DNA of 64,000 bases. Origin: Epiperipatus broadwayi (taxonomy: Eukaryota; Onychophora; Udeonychophora; Euonychophora; Peripatidae). The notes under the pieces are model-generated. The model ran no database searches, was not told the DNA's origin, and saw only the letters and a program-made list of their open reading frames with translations. The translations under genes were made by a program, and so were the position numbers. The DNA lies in assembly GCA_028023455.1 (NCBI GenBank), contig JAQFVV010012529.1, positions 2,728,001 through 2,792,000 on the forward strand. The letters are read 5' to 3'. Within the stretch, counting starts at the first letter, position 1. Every line of letters begins with the position of its first letter. Below, piece by piece: positions 46,201-57,220 of this stretch.

Positions 46201-48921
46201 AGATAGAAATTATATGAAAGTGATTCCACTGGTTTACACCCATTGACTATTTATTCTGTTTGCAAACAATGTATATATTCTTTTTACTTATGCTAATATT
46301 TATGTTTTTTATTTGTAATACACCACACTGAAATATATACAATAAATAATTTAAAAACAGAACTATTTTGATTTTCATTCATAGTATTTTTGATAGTTTT
46401 TTTTTTAATAAACTTTTTCTTTAACTCAGCCATGATTTTAACCATGTACTGCTTTTGGTGCTACATGCAGTTTTTTTTAAATTATTTTCTTTCAGTCATT
46501 TTAATTAACATAAATACTAAGTCATTAGTTTAAAAAAAAGTCAAAGATGTCAGTAGCTCACAAAGTAAACTTCAAAAAAAATGCAATGCTTTTTCCTGTT
46601 TATTGATTTTCTGATTAACCTTTTAATAGACTTCTTCCATACCCTCTTCTTCCCTAGTGATGATTTTGCTCAACTTTAAATTTTTATTCATCAAATTTAC
46701 ATTTATTTTTTATTATACCTTCAGAAATTTTACATTATTTGTTAGATATATGTTGGGAAAAGAAAATTTAAAAAAAAAAAAAAAATTTGTCAGTTTTACA
46801 AATTTCGAAAAATTAGTAAATTGCATTACCAATCAGATTGCTAAGAAGTGCACTTTATTGTTATTGACCATACTACTGATAAATATTTGAAATTTGAAAA
46901 AAAAAACAAAAAAACAGATTTATTCTAAATTAACTTTCTAATCATTAACATATTTTTATTTATACTACTCAAAATTAATGAATTTCTATTTAAAATGTAA
47001 AATATTATTTGTACTTTTCAAAAAATGATAGAAGTAATTCTATAGGGTTTTTACACATTATTGCTTTTCAGCTCATCATGACTTAACTTCATTTATTTGC
47101 CTTGAAATGTCTTCTTTTAAAATATATTTCTCTTCTAAAATCACAATATTTTGTACAAGAAATAAATAATAAATAAAACAATTATGGAAAAATACATTTT
47201 TATCATTGAAATCAAAACAAAAATAATTCTGTAGCAGTTTATATATATAAATCAGCTAATTATACATTGCTACTGTAACATGATTCTTTTGTCTATGGCA
47301 AGCTTCTTCTAAAAGTAATTAGAACTTGAAACTAATTATAATTATTCTTCTAAAATAATAAATATTATGGCAATATTTTGTGCAGGGAATCAGTAATAAG
47401 AAAGAAAAAAAATTTACCAAAAATATATATTATTATTATTGAAATCAAAACAACAAAAGAAAAGAATGAGAAACTACCAATTGCTGACAAGTTAAAGGAG
47501 CTTTTGAGCTTGATTGAGGTTGCTAAAATTGAACTTTCCCCCATTTCTAGACAGTTTTTAGAACTAAATCTTTAATATTATGTTAGTTCTTGATTTTCCT
47601 ATTAGAATGAGTCCAAAATGTGCATTATAATATTAAAGATGCTTTCCCAGAGTTGTAGATAGTGAAACTTAATGGAATCACACAGTAATAATTATATAAA
47701 AAGTTAAGCATTTTTCCATTGCAATTATTTTCCACAAAACTTAGTGACAATTTGAAACAAAAGTTTAAATTTTATTTTAGTTTTTAAATCTTTATTGACT
47801 TGATTTATTAGAAATCTAATACAGTATACTAATGAAAAATATTCTAAAAAATCATAATTGAATCTTCCAAATATTAAATAAATAATAATAATATAAACTA
47901 CATTGAGTTATGTAAAGATAACAATGCTTTATTTTAATGTTTTTTTCATATTGGTCAACTATGCTAAAATTGAGAAACAAGTAAACTAATAAAATGTTTG
48001 TTGTTTGAAGTTTGATCTAAGAATCTGAATGAATAAAAAATAATAACGTCTGCTAAATATTCTAAAATTAAAAATTGTATTTATAATTATTAAATTATTA
48101 ACAATGATCTGAATTTTGACAACTCATAAATATATATTTGTGGTCATGATTTTTTTTTTTTAGCATAAATTTTTAAAAATAAAAGATATTTTTTAAAAAA
48201 TATAAATGTAAACATGAAAGGATTTATTTTTTATTAATTATTATAAAAATGTTTTGTAAAATTAATTAAATAAAGTCCAGAAAACTGATATTTCTTTGTG
48301 GTTTGATCAGAGCAATGAGAAGAGCATGTCTAAGTTTATTTACATTTTTAAGATCAAAGAATGGATTGCCTTACTATGTTATAACATATTTTAAAATAAT
48401 AGTATTGACATCTTGAAATAATTGAAGTTTACTAAATCTTTACTTAGAATATCTAAAAGGCAGCATCAGAAAATATAAAACAAACAGAATAATGGTTCTG
48501 TATGTTCTATATGTGATATATTATGATTCACAGATATTTTGTGTATGTTTTTCCAGCTTTCTTAGAATTGGAAGTGGCTGCTGCCAATAGTGACTCATTA
48601 ATACATGCATGACTTTACATTATCAAAATGATTGATTTCTGATTTTAATTTTGCTACTGTTTTTATTAATAATAGCTATATATCTGAAAGTTAATTACTT
48701 AAGTTCCCTATGTATAAAATGCCTGATGTACAGTTTTGTCTAACTGTACACTTTCATTCGTTTCACATAAATTTTGTTGCATAATAGTGTAAAATGCCAG
48801 TGATGTTTTTTTAAATATGGTCATGTGATATTTAGTGGTTTGATACCAATTCTGCCCAATAGGATTATGGTGACTATAGTTATTAAGAACTAAAGACACC
48901 AAAAAATATGGATGCAGAACT

Positions 48922-49310
48922 GAATTCAGATCTATACAACTATACAAGCTGATGACCTTGAATTGAAAACATTATTGTGTTTTCATTTTGGACTCAAAAC
49001 TTTATAGTTAACTATAAGGTAAAAGGTGTCTGTTGGAGGGTTGCATTAGATCCTAAGATCTAGAGATCCTAAGATCTAGGTGCAGTGTTCTCAGATCCAA
49101 GGCTCCTCACTGATGAAAGCCACAAGCTAGAAACTAATCTGGGGATATTTGATGAGTAGGCACTATATAGGGATTTTATGCACAAACCTTTCTGCATCCA
49201 TTGATTATTTTGGCTTGCACTGAGTAGTGCTACAGTATGGAGAGTTTTGCATTTGTGTTAAACAGCTTGTGTAAGCATAAAGGATGGTGATTATGTGATG
49301 TTTTGAGGTT
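48922..49310 (+). mobile_element. Hammerhead-bearing foldback family, single arm (F2)
   Basis: Matches the loop and right arm of the 54175-54819 element, from GAATTCAGATCTATA to GTATGGAGAGTTTTGC. It continues into the longer terminus (AAGCATAA..GGTGATTATGTGATG). The opposite arm is missing. It contains one hammerhead sequence (49095-49153) and a 16-bp local duplication of GATCCTAAGATCTAG near 49050-49079. Left truncation lies in the loop. Confidence 0.75.
49095..49153 (+). ncRNA. Hammerhead ribozyme sequence in F2
   Basis: Outer stem ATCCAA (49095-49100) with TTTGAT (49148-49153) has one mismatch. Inner stem I is TCCTCA (49104-49109) with TGGGGA (49140-49145). The core is CTGATGA (49110-49116), then a short stem II (49117-49129) and GAAA (49130-49133). 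The cleavage triplet is ATC (49137-49139), within the permitted NUH class. Stem III is minimal and, in this copy, mismatched. Confidence 0.7.
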
Positions 49311-49580
49311 GTTTGAATAATTCTGAATTTAATAATTATCAAAATTTTTAATTATTTTTTTATTTTATTATCTTTACTCAGAAGACAATATATTACTACT
49401 GAAAATATTCTACACTTGATTATTTTTAAAGAAGATATTATTTTTAAGATATTTCTTATATTAACAATTTAGATTAGTATCATTCATAGATTAAACTCAA
49501 CTCACTATGATCTTATTAAATTCTAATGAATTCAAATCTGGTTCAAAATTATTAGACACTTGTCAAAAATACTCTGCAGT
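49311..49580. other. Spacer between two foldback-family copies
   Basis: A+T-rich, no frame, motif or repeat beyond A/T runs. Confidence 0.5.
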
Positions 49581-49592
49581 TATATAAATTTT

Positions 49593-49886
49593 ATTAAAAC
49601 AGGCAAAACTCTCCATACATTAGTGCCCCTCCGTGCGAGCCAGAGTAATCAGTGGATGCCAGAAGGCTTGTGCATTAAATTCCTATCTAGTGCCTACTCA
49701 TCCAATATCCCCAGACTAGTTTCTAGCTTGTGGCTTTCATCAGTGAGGAGTCTTGGATCCGAGAGCACTGCACATAGATCTTACTATGGCTTGCACTGAG
49801 TGACACTACTGTATGGAGAATTTTGCCTGTTTTAATAACAGTTATGAGCAAGCATAAGAAATGGTGATCATGTGATCTTTAGTGGC
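49593..49886 (-). mobile_element. Hammerhead-bearing foldback family, 294-bp copy (F3)
   Basis: Enclosed by a perfect 12-bp target duplication, TATATAAATTTT (49581-49592 and 49887-49898). Termini form a 49-bp inverted repeat: ATTAAAACAGGCAAA at the left, and its complement about 50 bp inside the right end. The right end extends further to GATCTTTAGTGGC. One hammerhead lies on the minus strand. Relative to the 54175-54819 copy most of the second arm and the loop are deleted. A 12-bp duplication fits target-primed integration, not a cut-and-paste transposon with fixed duplication length. Confidence 0.85.
49700..49758 (-). ncRNA. Hammerhead ribozyme, best-preserved copy (F3)
   Basis: Minus strand. 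ATCCAA (49753-49758) pairs with TTGGAT (49700-49705) over six bases. Across an internal loop, TCCTCA (49744-49749) pairs with TGGGGA (49708-49713), five Watson-Crick pairs and one G-U. The core is CTGATGA (49737-49743) and GAAA (49720-49723). A three-pair stem II follows an A-A mismatch. Self-complementary CTAG plus a GTC triplet place the cleavage site between 49714 and 49713. A palindromic minimal stem III is the form described for hammerheads of Penelope-like elements, which are thought to act as dimers. All invariant core positions are present. Confidence 0.82.
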
Positions 49887-49898
49887 TATATAAATTTT

Positions 49899-50340
49899 CT
49901 TAATTTTTATAAGTGAAGAGTTTTACTCTACTAAGATATAAGTTTAAGTGATTGATAGCTATTATTTTAATTAAATCTTGTAATGTAATTTATAATTTTA
50001 AAGAATAAATCATTAATTTTATAATATCTAAATATTGTTTACCTAAGTCACCTGAAGAGTGCTGGTTTCGCATGAGATTTATCTAGATCTTTTTTTTTTT
50101 TTTCCAGATGTCTTTATTTCAAAAATGTATGGTGTAATGGAAGTTTATGTAAATTATTGAAAACTTTTAGTATAATTAAAGTGAATTATCTAGTATATAT
50201 CTAGTATACATAATTTAAAGTTATTTGAAAAATATCTAAACGTTTGAATTTTCTAAATCATTTATGTAAAAAAAAAATTTTTTTCTCATTATTTTTTTAA
50301 AAATTAATATTACAACACAAAAATGGTTTGTTTAATTATT
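49899..50340. other. A+T-rich spacer
   Basis: No frame or repeat supported. A T-run of about 13 lies at 50091-50103. Confidence 0.5.
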
Positions 50341-50366
50341 ATCATTGAAGAGAAGAAAAAAAATCC

Positions 50367-50438
50367 ATCCGCCAGTATAAATTATTTTTCTAAGAATTCT
50401 GGGATTTATAGTAGTGCCTTGCAGCCATTTTGGCGGGT
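50367..50438 (+). promoter_or_regulatory. Possible core-promoter cluster
   Basis: A short, relatively G/C-rich island in an A/T desert. TTCTGGGATTTATAGT (50397-50412) matches the ZNF143/SBS-type promoter motif at 14 of 16 positions. CCATTTT (50425-50431) fits a YY1 core, and TTTGGCGGG (50429-50437) resembles an E2F site. ATCCGCCA (50367-50374) and TGGCGGGT (50431-50438) are near-perfect inverted partners. The combination suggests a start region, but each match is short and the call is tentative. Confidence 0.3.
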
Positions 50439-50760
50439 GATTCTCAATTCTACAAACATTTTAAGCTTTTTTTAATTTTTTTTTATTTATTTGTGTTTAA
50501 TATAAAGTGATCTATGTGGATTGTTAAATATTTGTAAAAAAAAATATTCAATTGAACAGATAAGGATCTGTAGTTCAGTGATTGAGCTTAAATTTATATA
50601 TTTGTATCCGTTTGGTAGTTGCATCACAATAGAAAAGCAAGGTTTGTCATTGTGCTGGAAAATAAGTTCTCATCTATCGAAAAGGTCTCTATGGTCTCTG
50701 CTTTTTTCCCTCTTTTCAAGAAATCAGTTGATATATTCATATTTTTAAATAAAAGACAGA

Positions 50761-50802
50761 ATGGAAATACCAAAGAGAATTTCTAACACAGTTGTCATGA
50801 AA
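50761..50802 (+). other. Candidate first coding exon with strong splice donor
   Basis: ATG at 50761 in good context (A at -3, G at +4) opens 14 codons, MEIPKRISNTVVMK. It ends at AAA/GTAAGTG, a near-consensus donor with GT at 50803-50804. It lies about 320 bp downstream of the promoter-like cluster. No acceptor-bounded continuation can be recognised in the window. Chance occurrence is quite possible. Confidence 0.2.
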
Positions 50803-50804
50803 GT

Positions 50805-53800
50805 AAGTGTTATTATTTTTGCAACCATTGATTATTTATAATATTTATTTTTTTCCATTAGCAGAAGCCATTTTTAGTTTTTCATTCTCCTCATCTATTG
50901 AGCATCTTTTCTGTTTATCTCTTTTAAAAGCGAAGAAAAGAAAGAATGAAAATAAAAAAGAGAGAGAGCGAGAGAATAATTTAAAATTAGAATAATGATA
51001 ATAATTGTAATATTCTTAAAAAGATTTTAGAGAATAAATAGGTAAATAATAGTCTAAAATTGATATTTCTTTTAAAAAAAAAAAAGATTTTTTTTTTTAA
51101 AAAAAAAAAAAACTCATTGAGCTTTTCCAGCATCTTATGCTAACGAATATTATTTGCTTATTTACTCTACGGATTTTTTTTTTTTTTTTTAAAGATGATG
51201 ACATATACTCCTAATTGAACATAGATATTGGTTTTTTTTTTTTTTTGGTGCCGTACCTACTTTCCCTTGAAAATAATGAAATTGATCCATTTATGCAATG
51301 TCATTTGGAAATGCAAAGAAAAGATATAAATTTTACTTTATCTTTTATAAAGAAATCTTTTATATATAATTTTTAATGTATATATTTACAGCTTTTACGT
51401 TTTCATTTATGATTACTTTATTTTATAAGTTTTTATTTTTTATTTAAAAAAAAATGATGTTAACGAGCATTAAATAGAAACTTGTTTATATTAAAAGAGC
51501 ATGTTTGTTGATGTGAAGTAAAAAAAGTGTTGAGGAAAAGAAAAAAAATTTAAAGAATGAAAATATTTATGCTAATTAAATAGATTTACTATAATTTGAA
51601 TGTATAAATATATTCTTTCAAAAGGCCGTAATTCAAGGTCACATTTTTGTTTTTTGGCTGGAGTTAAATATTGAAAAGTCATAAATTTATTGCTTCATGG
51701 ATAAATTACATCTGCGTCTGCAGAATCAGTGTGAGAGACGGATTATATGTGCTTTGGATATGCGTATATTGCGTATACATAGCTGTAGTAATACAAATAT
51801 ATGTAAAGTGTACAGATTCTGACATTTACCATAGTGATATGTATGCATGTAATTAAATTTAGATTTTAATTAAAAGTTGAAACTACTTTCTGAATCTAAT
51901 TCCTTTTCTTTAATTTTTTTATTATATATATTTTTGCTCATTAATACGTAGCTTTAGTTTGCATATCATTTGTGAATGAATATTTACTTGCAAACAAAAA
52001 AAAAATATGCAAACTTTAGCTCTATATGTTACTGTGTGTGTAATTATGTAATATGTAAACACACACACTTAATGTGCAAATTAATTTATATATTGATGTT
52101 CAACCATAAGTAATTCATACGTTTTATTTACTAGAGGATTTGTTAAATCTGCTGACATCACACTGAATGAAATGACTCATTAGATTATTGTGTTTAAGAT
52201 GAGTTTAGGTATGTATTAATAATTTAAAGTGAGTAGCTTTTTATTTTGTGCGTCTGTACTGTGTTGTAATTACTTTCTTGCTCTTTATACGTCATTATTT
52301 CAGGAATTTGTTTGGTGTTATTTATTTATTTCTATTATCATTTCAAATTGTGTCAATTTCTTTCTAGTATTTTTAATATTTAAATAATAAAAAATATTCG
52401 AATTAAATTTAATCTCTTATTTGCATATAAAAAATATCTCTTCCAGCATATAATTATTGGTAAAATGAAGGTGAATTGATAATTTTTAAACTAAAATGAA
52501 AGTATCATGATTCAATTTTAATATATATATGTTTTAGTGTATAATTTAATAAGAACCTTGAAATACATATAGGCTAGTTATATTACTTATTATAGATTTC
52601 CAAATCTATCTATCTTTTTTTTTTGTATTGATTGATTCTAAATCTATTTCCTTTTATATATATATTAGCAAAGATTTCCAAGCTACCATGCATACCCAAC
52701 AGGTAGTGAATAATGGAATGACCTTCATATCAGAAGGTTAATTGCGAATATCAAATAAATAGTGTCAACTAAGAGTACCTTCTGCTGCCTTGAAGGATAT
52801 GATGTTAGTTCATCAAAAGTTAGGCATTATTTCCAAAATAAACAATTTTTGATGTCTCCCTCATCAATCACTTAAGCTAATGTAGGATTCAGATATTATG
52901 AGCCTCTCATATCATCAGTTATATTCCTATACTAACTGTGAGATTGGAATATGTTTGTGCAACCACATTTCCATCCTTTAACTATAAACAGTATTTCTTA
53001 CAGCAATTCCTTTTTTCATTCTTTTTTAGCTCAAGCCTTTTGAGAGTTAAGAAAGCAGTTAATGCTGGGCCAGATTTAATAAGCTGACAAATATTAATTG
53101 TGATGTTTACTCAATGCAATACAGTCAATAATGAGTTGGGTTGAAATTGTAATTGATAAAAGAGTTTCAGCTGGGCAAAAATTTATGGTTGGGCAGTCTT
53201 GTCTAAAAATGGCCTGGCTCAAAAAGTTTGGTTAGATTATCATGTCTGGCAGATTACTCAACAATAAAGTAATAGAAATAATATTATTATTAATAATAAT
53301 AATCTTAAAGCAGGAAGCCGTGGTAATATTAGACAAATATTATAAATTTATTTTTTTTCTTTATAGTTATACTTGATGCAAAACACTGTGGCTAAGGAGC
53401 TGTCAAAATTAAAGATCAAGGAAGTTTAATAGAAAAATGTTCATGGCTACAATTTTTTTTGGGGAAAGATAGTGATCAGACAGTGAATGTAGAATGCATG
53501 TTGTTGGATTTGCTGTGTGGTCTAATTTAGTATTATCTATTCTTGGAACTACTCAGTGTGTGAATGTAAAATTAAATATATTAAAACTTGGCTGGTATAA
53601 TGGTATTAGTGCTTATTTTATTAAAGCATAAACCTCAACATTAGTTTCAGAATCAAAGAAAGTTTTTACTCCTTTCTGAATAGCATTAGTATAGCAATGT
53701 GATCAAAAGTTATTGAAAATAACATTACTGGTAATATAAAGTCAAATAGTTAATTACTTTTGAATTTTAGTTATTTTTGAATTTTTGTGCAACATATGGA

Positions 53801-54161
53801 ATGACTACTATAAACACATTGTTTAGACAGAAAAATCACTATGAAGGAAACTTGTAGTTGGGAATCAGAATAGAAGTTTTTATTACGTAAGCACTTACAA
53901 GTGCAGATTGTTATATAAATGATAGAATAATATGCTCCAAGATTAAAATTGAAAGATGCATTAAAAAAATAAATCTTTTTCCAAATCACATTCACAAGAA
54001 AATTGATATTTATTCTTTAAAAGTATCTATTATACATATTCATATCAACAGTTATTAAATGCTAATTTGAAAGTTTTTTCTGTCATTACGGATTCAAGTA
54101 AATCTATTTTTGGCTTCACTAAAAAGAAAAACCATGATTGGTTTTCTGACAATAATCTTAT
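50805..54161. other. A+T-rich stretch without a recognised gene
   Basis: Several poly-A/poly-T runs occur near 51070-51250. A purine-rich stretch lies at 50930-50985. A more balanced patch (about 52680-53260) has no readable domain; KKAVNAGPDLIS near 53055-53085 faintly recalls a LINE linker but is too short to call. If the candidate exon upstream is real, this would be intron. Confidence 0.45.
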
Positions 54162-54332
54162 TATTAGTGAGTTGAACCACTGTACATCACATGACCACCA
54201 TTTTTTATGCTTGCTCATAACTGTTATTAAAACAGGCAAAACTCTCCATACTGAAGTGTCACTCAGTGCAAACCAGAGTAATCAATGGATGCCAGAAGGC
54301 TTGTGCACAAAACCCCTATCTAGAATCTACTC

Positions 54333-54391
54333 ATCCAATATCCCCAGACTAGTTTCTAGCTTGTGGTTTTCTTCAGTGAGGAGCCTTGTAT
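54333..54391 (-). ncRNA. Hammerhead ribozyme sequence in F1 left arm
   Basis: Minus strand: core CTGAAGA (54370-54376, allowed as CUGANGA) and GAAA (54353-54356). Palindromic CTAG and a GTC triplet (54347-54349) follow. Inner stem I TCCTCA/TGGGGA is intact (54377-54382 with 54341-54346). The outer stem has one mismatch (ATACAA with TTGGAT). Confidence 0.72.
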
Positions 54392-54655
54392 CTGAGAACA
54401 CTGTACCTAGATCTTAGGATCTAATGCAACCCTCCAGCAGCCACCTTTTATCTCTACTTAACTACAAAACTATGAGAATAAAATTGAAAACAATATTTCA
54501 ATTCAGACCTATATGACTCTATAAACTAATTAGCTTGGATTGAAAATATTATTGTGTTTTCAATTTCATTCTCATAGTTTTATAGTTAAGTAGAGATAAA
54601 AGGTGGCTGCTGAAAGGTTGTATTAGATCCTAAGATCTAGTTGTAGTGCTTTCAG

Positions 54656-54714
54656 ATCCAAAGCCCCTCATTGATGAAAGCCACAAGCTAGAAACTAATC
54701 TGTGGATATTGGAT
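54656..54714 (+). ncRNA. Decayed hammerhead in F1 right arm
   Basis: Same architecture (outer ATCCAA/TTGGAT intact), but the core reads TTGATGA (54671-54677), inner stem I has CCCTCA against TGTGGA, and the triplet is ATC. The lost invariant C should abolish cleavage. Confidence 0.6.
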
Positions 54715-55300
54715 GAATAGGCACTAGATAAGGATTTATGCATAAGCCTTCTAGCATTCATTGATTACTCTGGCTTGCACTGAGTGGCAGTACTGTATGG
54801 AGAGTTTTGCCTATTTTAATATTAGTGAGTTGTTTAAAAGAAAGCATGGTAATTTTTTCTAGGTAGAATAATAAATTAACTGTGGAACTTCATAATAAAA
54901 ATCTAAAGACAGAAGTTCAATGATTGACAAAAAGGCTTAAAAATGATTGGTGGATTAAAATTACAAAGAAGATACAGACATTTTCATGTTCATTCTAGAC
55001 CCTTGTTTAATGATTGAAAATAACATCTGAATATGAGAAATGATATTACAATCCTATTAAATCGAGCAGTGATATTCTCTTATATGAGGACAGTGATATT
55101 TTGAACAGATGGGAGGAGTATTTTGATTATCATTTGAATAGTAATATAGGAATTGAGATGTTGAATTTTAGAAGTATATTCTTATTCTTTTTACTTTCTT
55201 TGCATTTCTTCATATATTCATATATATTGCAATCATATATATATATTTCATACGATGGAATTAACATCCATTATGTTGTCTTTATAAAATACTTTAACAT

Positions 55301-55565
55301 AAAATATAAATAAATATTACAGACAACTCTATTTGAATTAATAAATAATAAAAAATTTATTTTGCATCAAATCGATTTTCGTTCAAATGAACCTCTTCAA
55401 GATGTTAGAATATATAAATATAAATAAATTAATATAAATCGCGTGACTTTTTAATTTATTCTAACATCTTGAAGAGGTTCATTTGAACGAAAATCGATTT
55501 GATGCAAAATAAATTTATTATTTATTAATTCAAATAGAGTTGTCTGTAATATTTATTTATATTTT
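55301..55565. repeat. Near-perfect inverted repeat, about 110-bp arms
   Basis: Left arm 55301-55412 and right arm 55457-55565 are reverse complements differing only by a 3-base A-run indel; the loop is 44 bp. The arms include AATCGATTTTCGTTC and CATCTTGAAGAGG. No similarity to other repeats in the window, no clear target duplication, no coding. Arm identity far above that of the other foldbacks points to a recent origin or to correction between arms. It may be a foldback/MITE or a hairpin-RNA source. Confidence 0.9.
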
Positions 55566-55659
55566 ATATATATATTGCATTATATATATTGTAAGCAATA
55601 TATACTGTATGATGAATTTTAATAATATATCATTGTATCTTCTTATTTAAATTTGTATA

Positions 55660-57220
55660 ATTACATTTCAGAACAGCTCCTTGTAATCTTAAAAATGAAA
55701 AGGGCTGCATTGAAATATTTTAGAAATACTTGAATCCACGAAGTTTTGTCACCAATCTCATGGATGCTTTTATTGTTCCAATTAAAAAAAAAAGAAGGCA
55801 AAATTGCTATCGTTATCATGGAATATCATTATTATCCTCTGATTCAAAGATATTTTCAAGGATTTTGTTGAGTAGGTTGCTTTAAGTCATAAATGATTGG
55901 CTATCAGAAACTCATTGTGATATTAGAGAATTAATAAGCATTATAAATTTGGTTTGTGCTGCTATGCAAAGCAAAGTATTGGTTAAAAAAGAGTACTTTA
56001 TATATTACTTTTATTAATTTGATCAAACCATTTGATTCATTTAATATGACTGGTGTATGACATTGCTTGAAATTAGTTGATTGCCCACCAAAATTTATTT
56101 GTATTAAATAGATTCTACATAATGAAATGAAAAGAAAATCTACGGCATTTGAAATGCAAACTGATATTAAACAAGTTATGTGTACTTGCTGCAATATTGT
56201 TTTTAGTTTTGAATTATTTATTGATAGGTAGCTTAATGAAACATCAGAGAAAATACGATACAAAGTTGAAGGTGGAATTTTTAATTTGAATCAAGTGAAA
56301 GTGAAAACAAGAACTTCATCTTTTTGGATTCTGGATTTATAGTCTGATAATTGTACTATTTTTGCTAGTTTGAAAGATGTTTACAGAATTTTACTTAATG
56401 TTTTGAGGCCAACATACAAAGACTTGGGCTTATTATTTAATATTTTAAAACTCAAGTTCTTTACCAGCCAGTGAAGAAGTAAAATTCATCAGCAACTTTT
56501 AGCTTGATTTGTTATCAACTTGATAATGTAAACTAGCTTAAATATCTTAATAATTTTATAAGTAGAGACTTTGATGCTAAAATGTAACACAGACTCCAAT
56601 TTCTTGTTGTTGCTTTTAACAACTTAAAAGACTTGTATGTAGAACTGAAATTACTATTGCAACTATGTTATCTATATATAAAGCTGTTATGAGACTTGGA
56701 TGCCCTATCAGTGCAGTATAAAAGTATTAGAGAAGTTTCATTTAAGGATGTTCTATAAAATTTTTAAAATGTCTTTTCAAAATCACAAAGCCAAACATTC
56801 TTCAGCTTGCTGGATGTGGTATTATTGAATCTAATATCTTAAAATCAGAACATCATTAGATTAGTTATGTAAAACAATGATTAATGCAAGATTTCCTAAA
56901 AAGTGTGTTTTATGGTAAACTTGAACATGGTTCTCATGAGATAGACTTCATGTATGTTATAAGGATTATCTTAAAGACTTTGTAGAAGAGTAATGTCGAT
57001 TATTTCCAGTGGGAAGATATTGCAGATAATATACCAAATTTATAACTGCAATTAGATAGTGTTTGAAGAATTCAGAAATAAAATTTTTCTCCTAAAGAAG
57101 TTAAAAGCCAACATTGTAAAATATCAAAGAAATATAAAGATGTATTACCATGTTCTGTATGTACATATATTTGTGGTTCATAGATTGGTTTGTATAGCCA
57201 TCATAAAGCTCATTTCTAAT
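55660..57220 (+). pseudogene. Decayed LINE reverse transcriptase with C-terminal C2H2 finger
   Basis: Frames must be switched often. From the 5' side: VPIKKKKRQNCYRYHGISLLSSDSKIFSRILLSRLL (about 55775-55880, RT finger region), and NLVCAAMQSK (about 55950). YYFYQFDQTI..IHLI (about 56000-56050) stands where the KAFD motif is expected. LRPTYKDLGLLFN follows near 56400. AVMRLGCPISAV is near 56690, and PKKVFYGKLEHGSHEID with a VDYFQWEDIADN block (about 56890-57030) matches the C-terminal YGEL..WE.IA.DR segment of this LINE type. The end, PCSVCTYICGS.IGLYSHHKAH (about 57145-57210), is a C2H2 finger with C-x2-C and H-x3-H spacing. All RT catalytic motifs are damaged. Confidence 0.65.

Larger units (their letters stand above)
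41664..48921. other. Long A+T-rich stretch without a recognised gene
   Basis: About 7.2 kb. Contents noted: a 128-bp-period duplication (42581-42809), a hairpin (43149-43288) and many homopolymer runs. A 65-codon frame at 47378-47575 with KLKELLSLIEVAKIEL has no recognisable family. Nothing else is supported; it may be intronic. Confidence 0.5.
54175..54819 (+). mobile_element. Foldback retroposon with a hammerhead in each arm (F1)
   Basis: 645 bp. Left arm (54227-54505) and right arm (about 54537-54819) are diverged reverse complements around a loop of about 30 bases. The left end carries about 50 extra bases (from CACTGTACATCACATGACC) that have no counterpart at the right. The right end stops at the same internal point (..GCCTATTTTAAT) at which the F3 copy also stops, so the asymmetry is a property of the family. 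Each arm contains a hammerhead sequence, one on each strand, pointing towards the element ends. No protein is encoded. Confidence 0.85.
54162..54832. repeat. 13-bp target duplication around foldback F1
   Basis: TATTAGTGAGTTG at 54162-54174 and again at 54820-54832, perfect. Confidence 0.88.

Noticed and set aside
51633-51641. TCAAGGTCA nuclear-receptor half site
   Set aside because: A single 9-mer match with no promoter context is not evidence of function.
53055-53085. KKAVNAGPDLIS reading, reminiscent of a LINE linker
   Set aside because: Too short and isolated; no neighbouring RT motifs in any frame.
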